The notes beneath the pieces were generated by a model. That model saw only the letters and a program-made list of their open reading frames with translations. It did no database searches and was not told the DNA's origin. The position numbers and the translations under genes were made by a program. This document shows positions 13,615 through 14,450 of a stretch of 14,450 nucleotides of DNA, in pieces; the first letter of the stretch is position 1, and each line of letters begins with the position of its first letter. Source of the stretch: Clostridiales bacterium UBA4362 (GTDB lineage: Bacteria; Bacillota; Clostridia; TANB77; CAG-508); NCBI GenBank assembly GCA_002393975.1, contig DGSM01000049.1, positions 1 to 14,450 of the forward strand, in the 5' to 3' direction.

Positions 13615-13815
13615 TTACGCATTATTTGTAGATTTTGCTTCACGTAAACACTTTGAGCAAACTGACATTTTTTTATTTTCACCGTTAACTTTAAGTCTAA
13701 CAGTTCTTAGGTTTGGTTTCCAAGTTCTTGTAGCTCTTCTAGAAACGTGTGAACGAGCAATACTTATTTTATTACCTTTTGTGACTGTTTTTCCACATAA
13801 TTCACACTTTGCCAT
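13615..13815 (-). CDS. rpmB: 50S ribosomal protein L28, zinc-ligand form
   Basis: This 66-residue basic protein of the large ribosomal subunit starts MAKCELCGKT and contains KPNLRTVRLKVNG, both typical of bacterial L28. Two cysteine pairs, C4/C7 and C53/C56, mark the zinc-binding version, in contrast to cysteine-free paralogues made in zinc shortage. The length is normal. A strong GGGAGGTGT ribosome site precedes the ATG. It is a single-gene unit with an extended -10 promoter and its own terminator, between the HAD gene and the GH18 gene. Confidence 0.97.
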   Translation of the reverse strand: MAKCELCGKTVTKGNKISIARSHVSRRATRTWKPNLRTVRLKVNGENKKMSVCSKCLREAKSTNNA

Positions 13816-13853
13816 GTCTTACACCTCCCATGCGTTTTTTAACTGACTAAAAT

Positions 13854-13882
13854 ATCATACCACTTTTTTTATTAAATTACAA
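13854..13882 (-). promoter_or_regulatory. Extended -10 promoter of rpmB
   Basis: Minus-strand -35 TTGTAA at 13877-13882 and -10 TATGAT at 13854-13859 are separated by 17 bases, with TGG directly upstream of the -10. The predicted leader is about 32 bases and ends in a strong ribosome site. Confidence 0.8.
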
Positions 13883-13901
13883 GTCTTTTTCATAATTTTG
13901 T

Positions 13902-14408
13902 TTAATCTATCGTAGAAGAAATGTGTAAAGTTTCTATTTTATCAGATAATTGCCTTTTAGCTTCTCTTAATAATCTTTGATTATCATCTAAAAATATAGC
14001 AAAATCACATCCTGTTTCTTTCATAACTTTACTTATTTGAGCTGTTTTTACAAATATTTTATTTTGATGAGTATATCCGCCAGTTTCTTTATCTAAAATG
14101 ATAATTTTGTCCTGATCAAAAAATGGAGCATTCTTTCTTAGCCAAACTTTCTTTCTTCCAACAATAGCAGTATTTTTTGCAAGTGTCAAAATATACATAG
14201 TTAAGTTTGGAATTTTTTCTAATTCTTCTAGTTTCTCTATTACTGAAGTTAAAGGTCTTGCATATTCAAAAATCTCAGCATTTTTTAAAAAGTCTTCTTC
14301 TGATTCAAAAACTGTATATTCCACAATTGTTCCATCCATATCAACAAACATACATACTTTTTCATGTTTTTTGCATAGCTCTTTTATTGTTTGAACAAAA
14401 TTATTCAT
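13902..14408 (-). CDS. HAD-superfamily phosphatase-like protein, substrate unknown
   Basis: This 168-residue cytoplasmic protein has the haloacid-dehalogenase motifs in order. Motif I is DMDGT at 23-27 (D23 nucleophile, D25 acid/base). Motif II is the threonine in YILTLAK (T75). Motif III is a lysine, probably K121 in the KTAQIS segment. Motif IV is FLDDN at 139-143 (D141, D142 for magnesium). It is compact, with only a small insert between motifs I and II (about 28-65). It may resemble the 5'-nucleotidase or small phosphatase subfamilies, but I cannot assign a substrate. AAGGAGG lies just upstream of the ATG. The gap to rpmB is 86 bases and rpmB has its own promoter, so the two need not be co-transcribed. 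No terminator was recognised after it. Confidence 0.85.
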   Translation of the reverse strand: MNNFVQTIKELCKKHEKVCMFVDMDGTIVEYTVFESEEDFLKNAEIFEYARPLTSVIEKLEELEKIPNLTMYILTLAKNTAIVGRKKVWLRKNAPFFDQDKIIILDKETGGYTHQNKIFVKTAQISKVMKETGCDFAIFLDDNQRLLREAKRQLSDKIETLHISSTID

Positions 14409-14450
14409 TTTTCCTCCTTTTTTATTATTCTATCATTCTATATTTCTATA

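Overview
The window looks like chromosomal DNA of a very AT-rich Gram-positive anaerobe, most likely an uncultured gut Bacillota of the class Clostridia. The evidence is a set of Firmicutes-type genes (infC-rpmI-rplT behind an attenuator leader, rpmB with four zinc-ligand cysteines, a veg-like gene, bacterial tyrS/valS, greA), strong AGGAGG-type ribosome sites, T-rich spacers, and anaerobic radical-SAM chemistry. The genus cannot be read from the sequence. No tRNA, rRNA, CRISPR array, insertion sequence or prophage module was seen.

Left part (1-2713). A minus-strand operon, promoter at about 970-997, encodes a miniature ferredoxin:thioredoxin-reductase-like Fe-S protein, then an NrdG-type radical-SAM activase, then the first codons of another gene cut by the window edge. 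After a gene-poor AT-rich stretch, a plus-strand operon carries infC (translation initiation factor IF-3, starting at a non-ATG codon), rpmI (L35) and rplT (L20). It has an extended -10 promoter, a structured leader containing an intrinsic terminator, and a clear terminator at the end.

Middle part (2714-5925). A solitary plus-strand ORF (2856-3299) is much richer in GC than everything around it and has its own promoter and terminator, so it is probably a transferred single-gene unit. It converges on a minus-strand pair: a membrane-anchored ComEC-like metallo-beta-lactamase-fold protein and a small acidic protein. Next is a minus-strand veg homologue (4678-4978) broken by one extra base. Between veg and a divergent plus-strand gene for a membrane-anchored extracytoplasmic protein lies a cluster of DnaA-box-like 9-mers beside AT-rich 9-bp repeats.

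Right part (5926-14450). All genes are on the minus strand. They are valS-tyrS as a translation pair preceded by a small membrane protein, a LacX-type aldose epimerase, greA (real start at 11708), a membrane-anchored SH3/GH18 protein probably acting on the cell wall, rpmB, and a small HAD-superfamily phosphatase. Most units have their own promoter and terminator, and about half of the promoters carry a TGN extended -10.

The points most worth a second look are the DnaA-box cluster between veg and the membrane-protein gene, the single-base break in veg, the GC-rich orphan gene with its ambiguous start, and the miniature FTR-like protein coupled to the NrdG-like activase.
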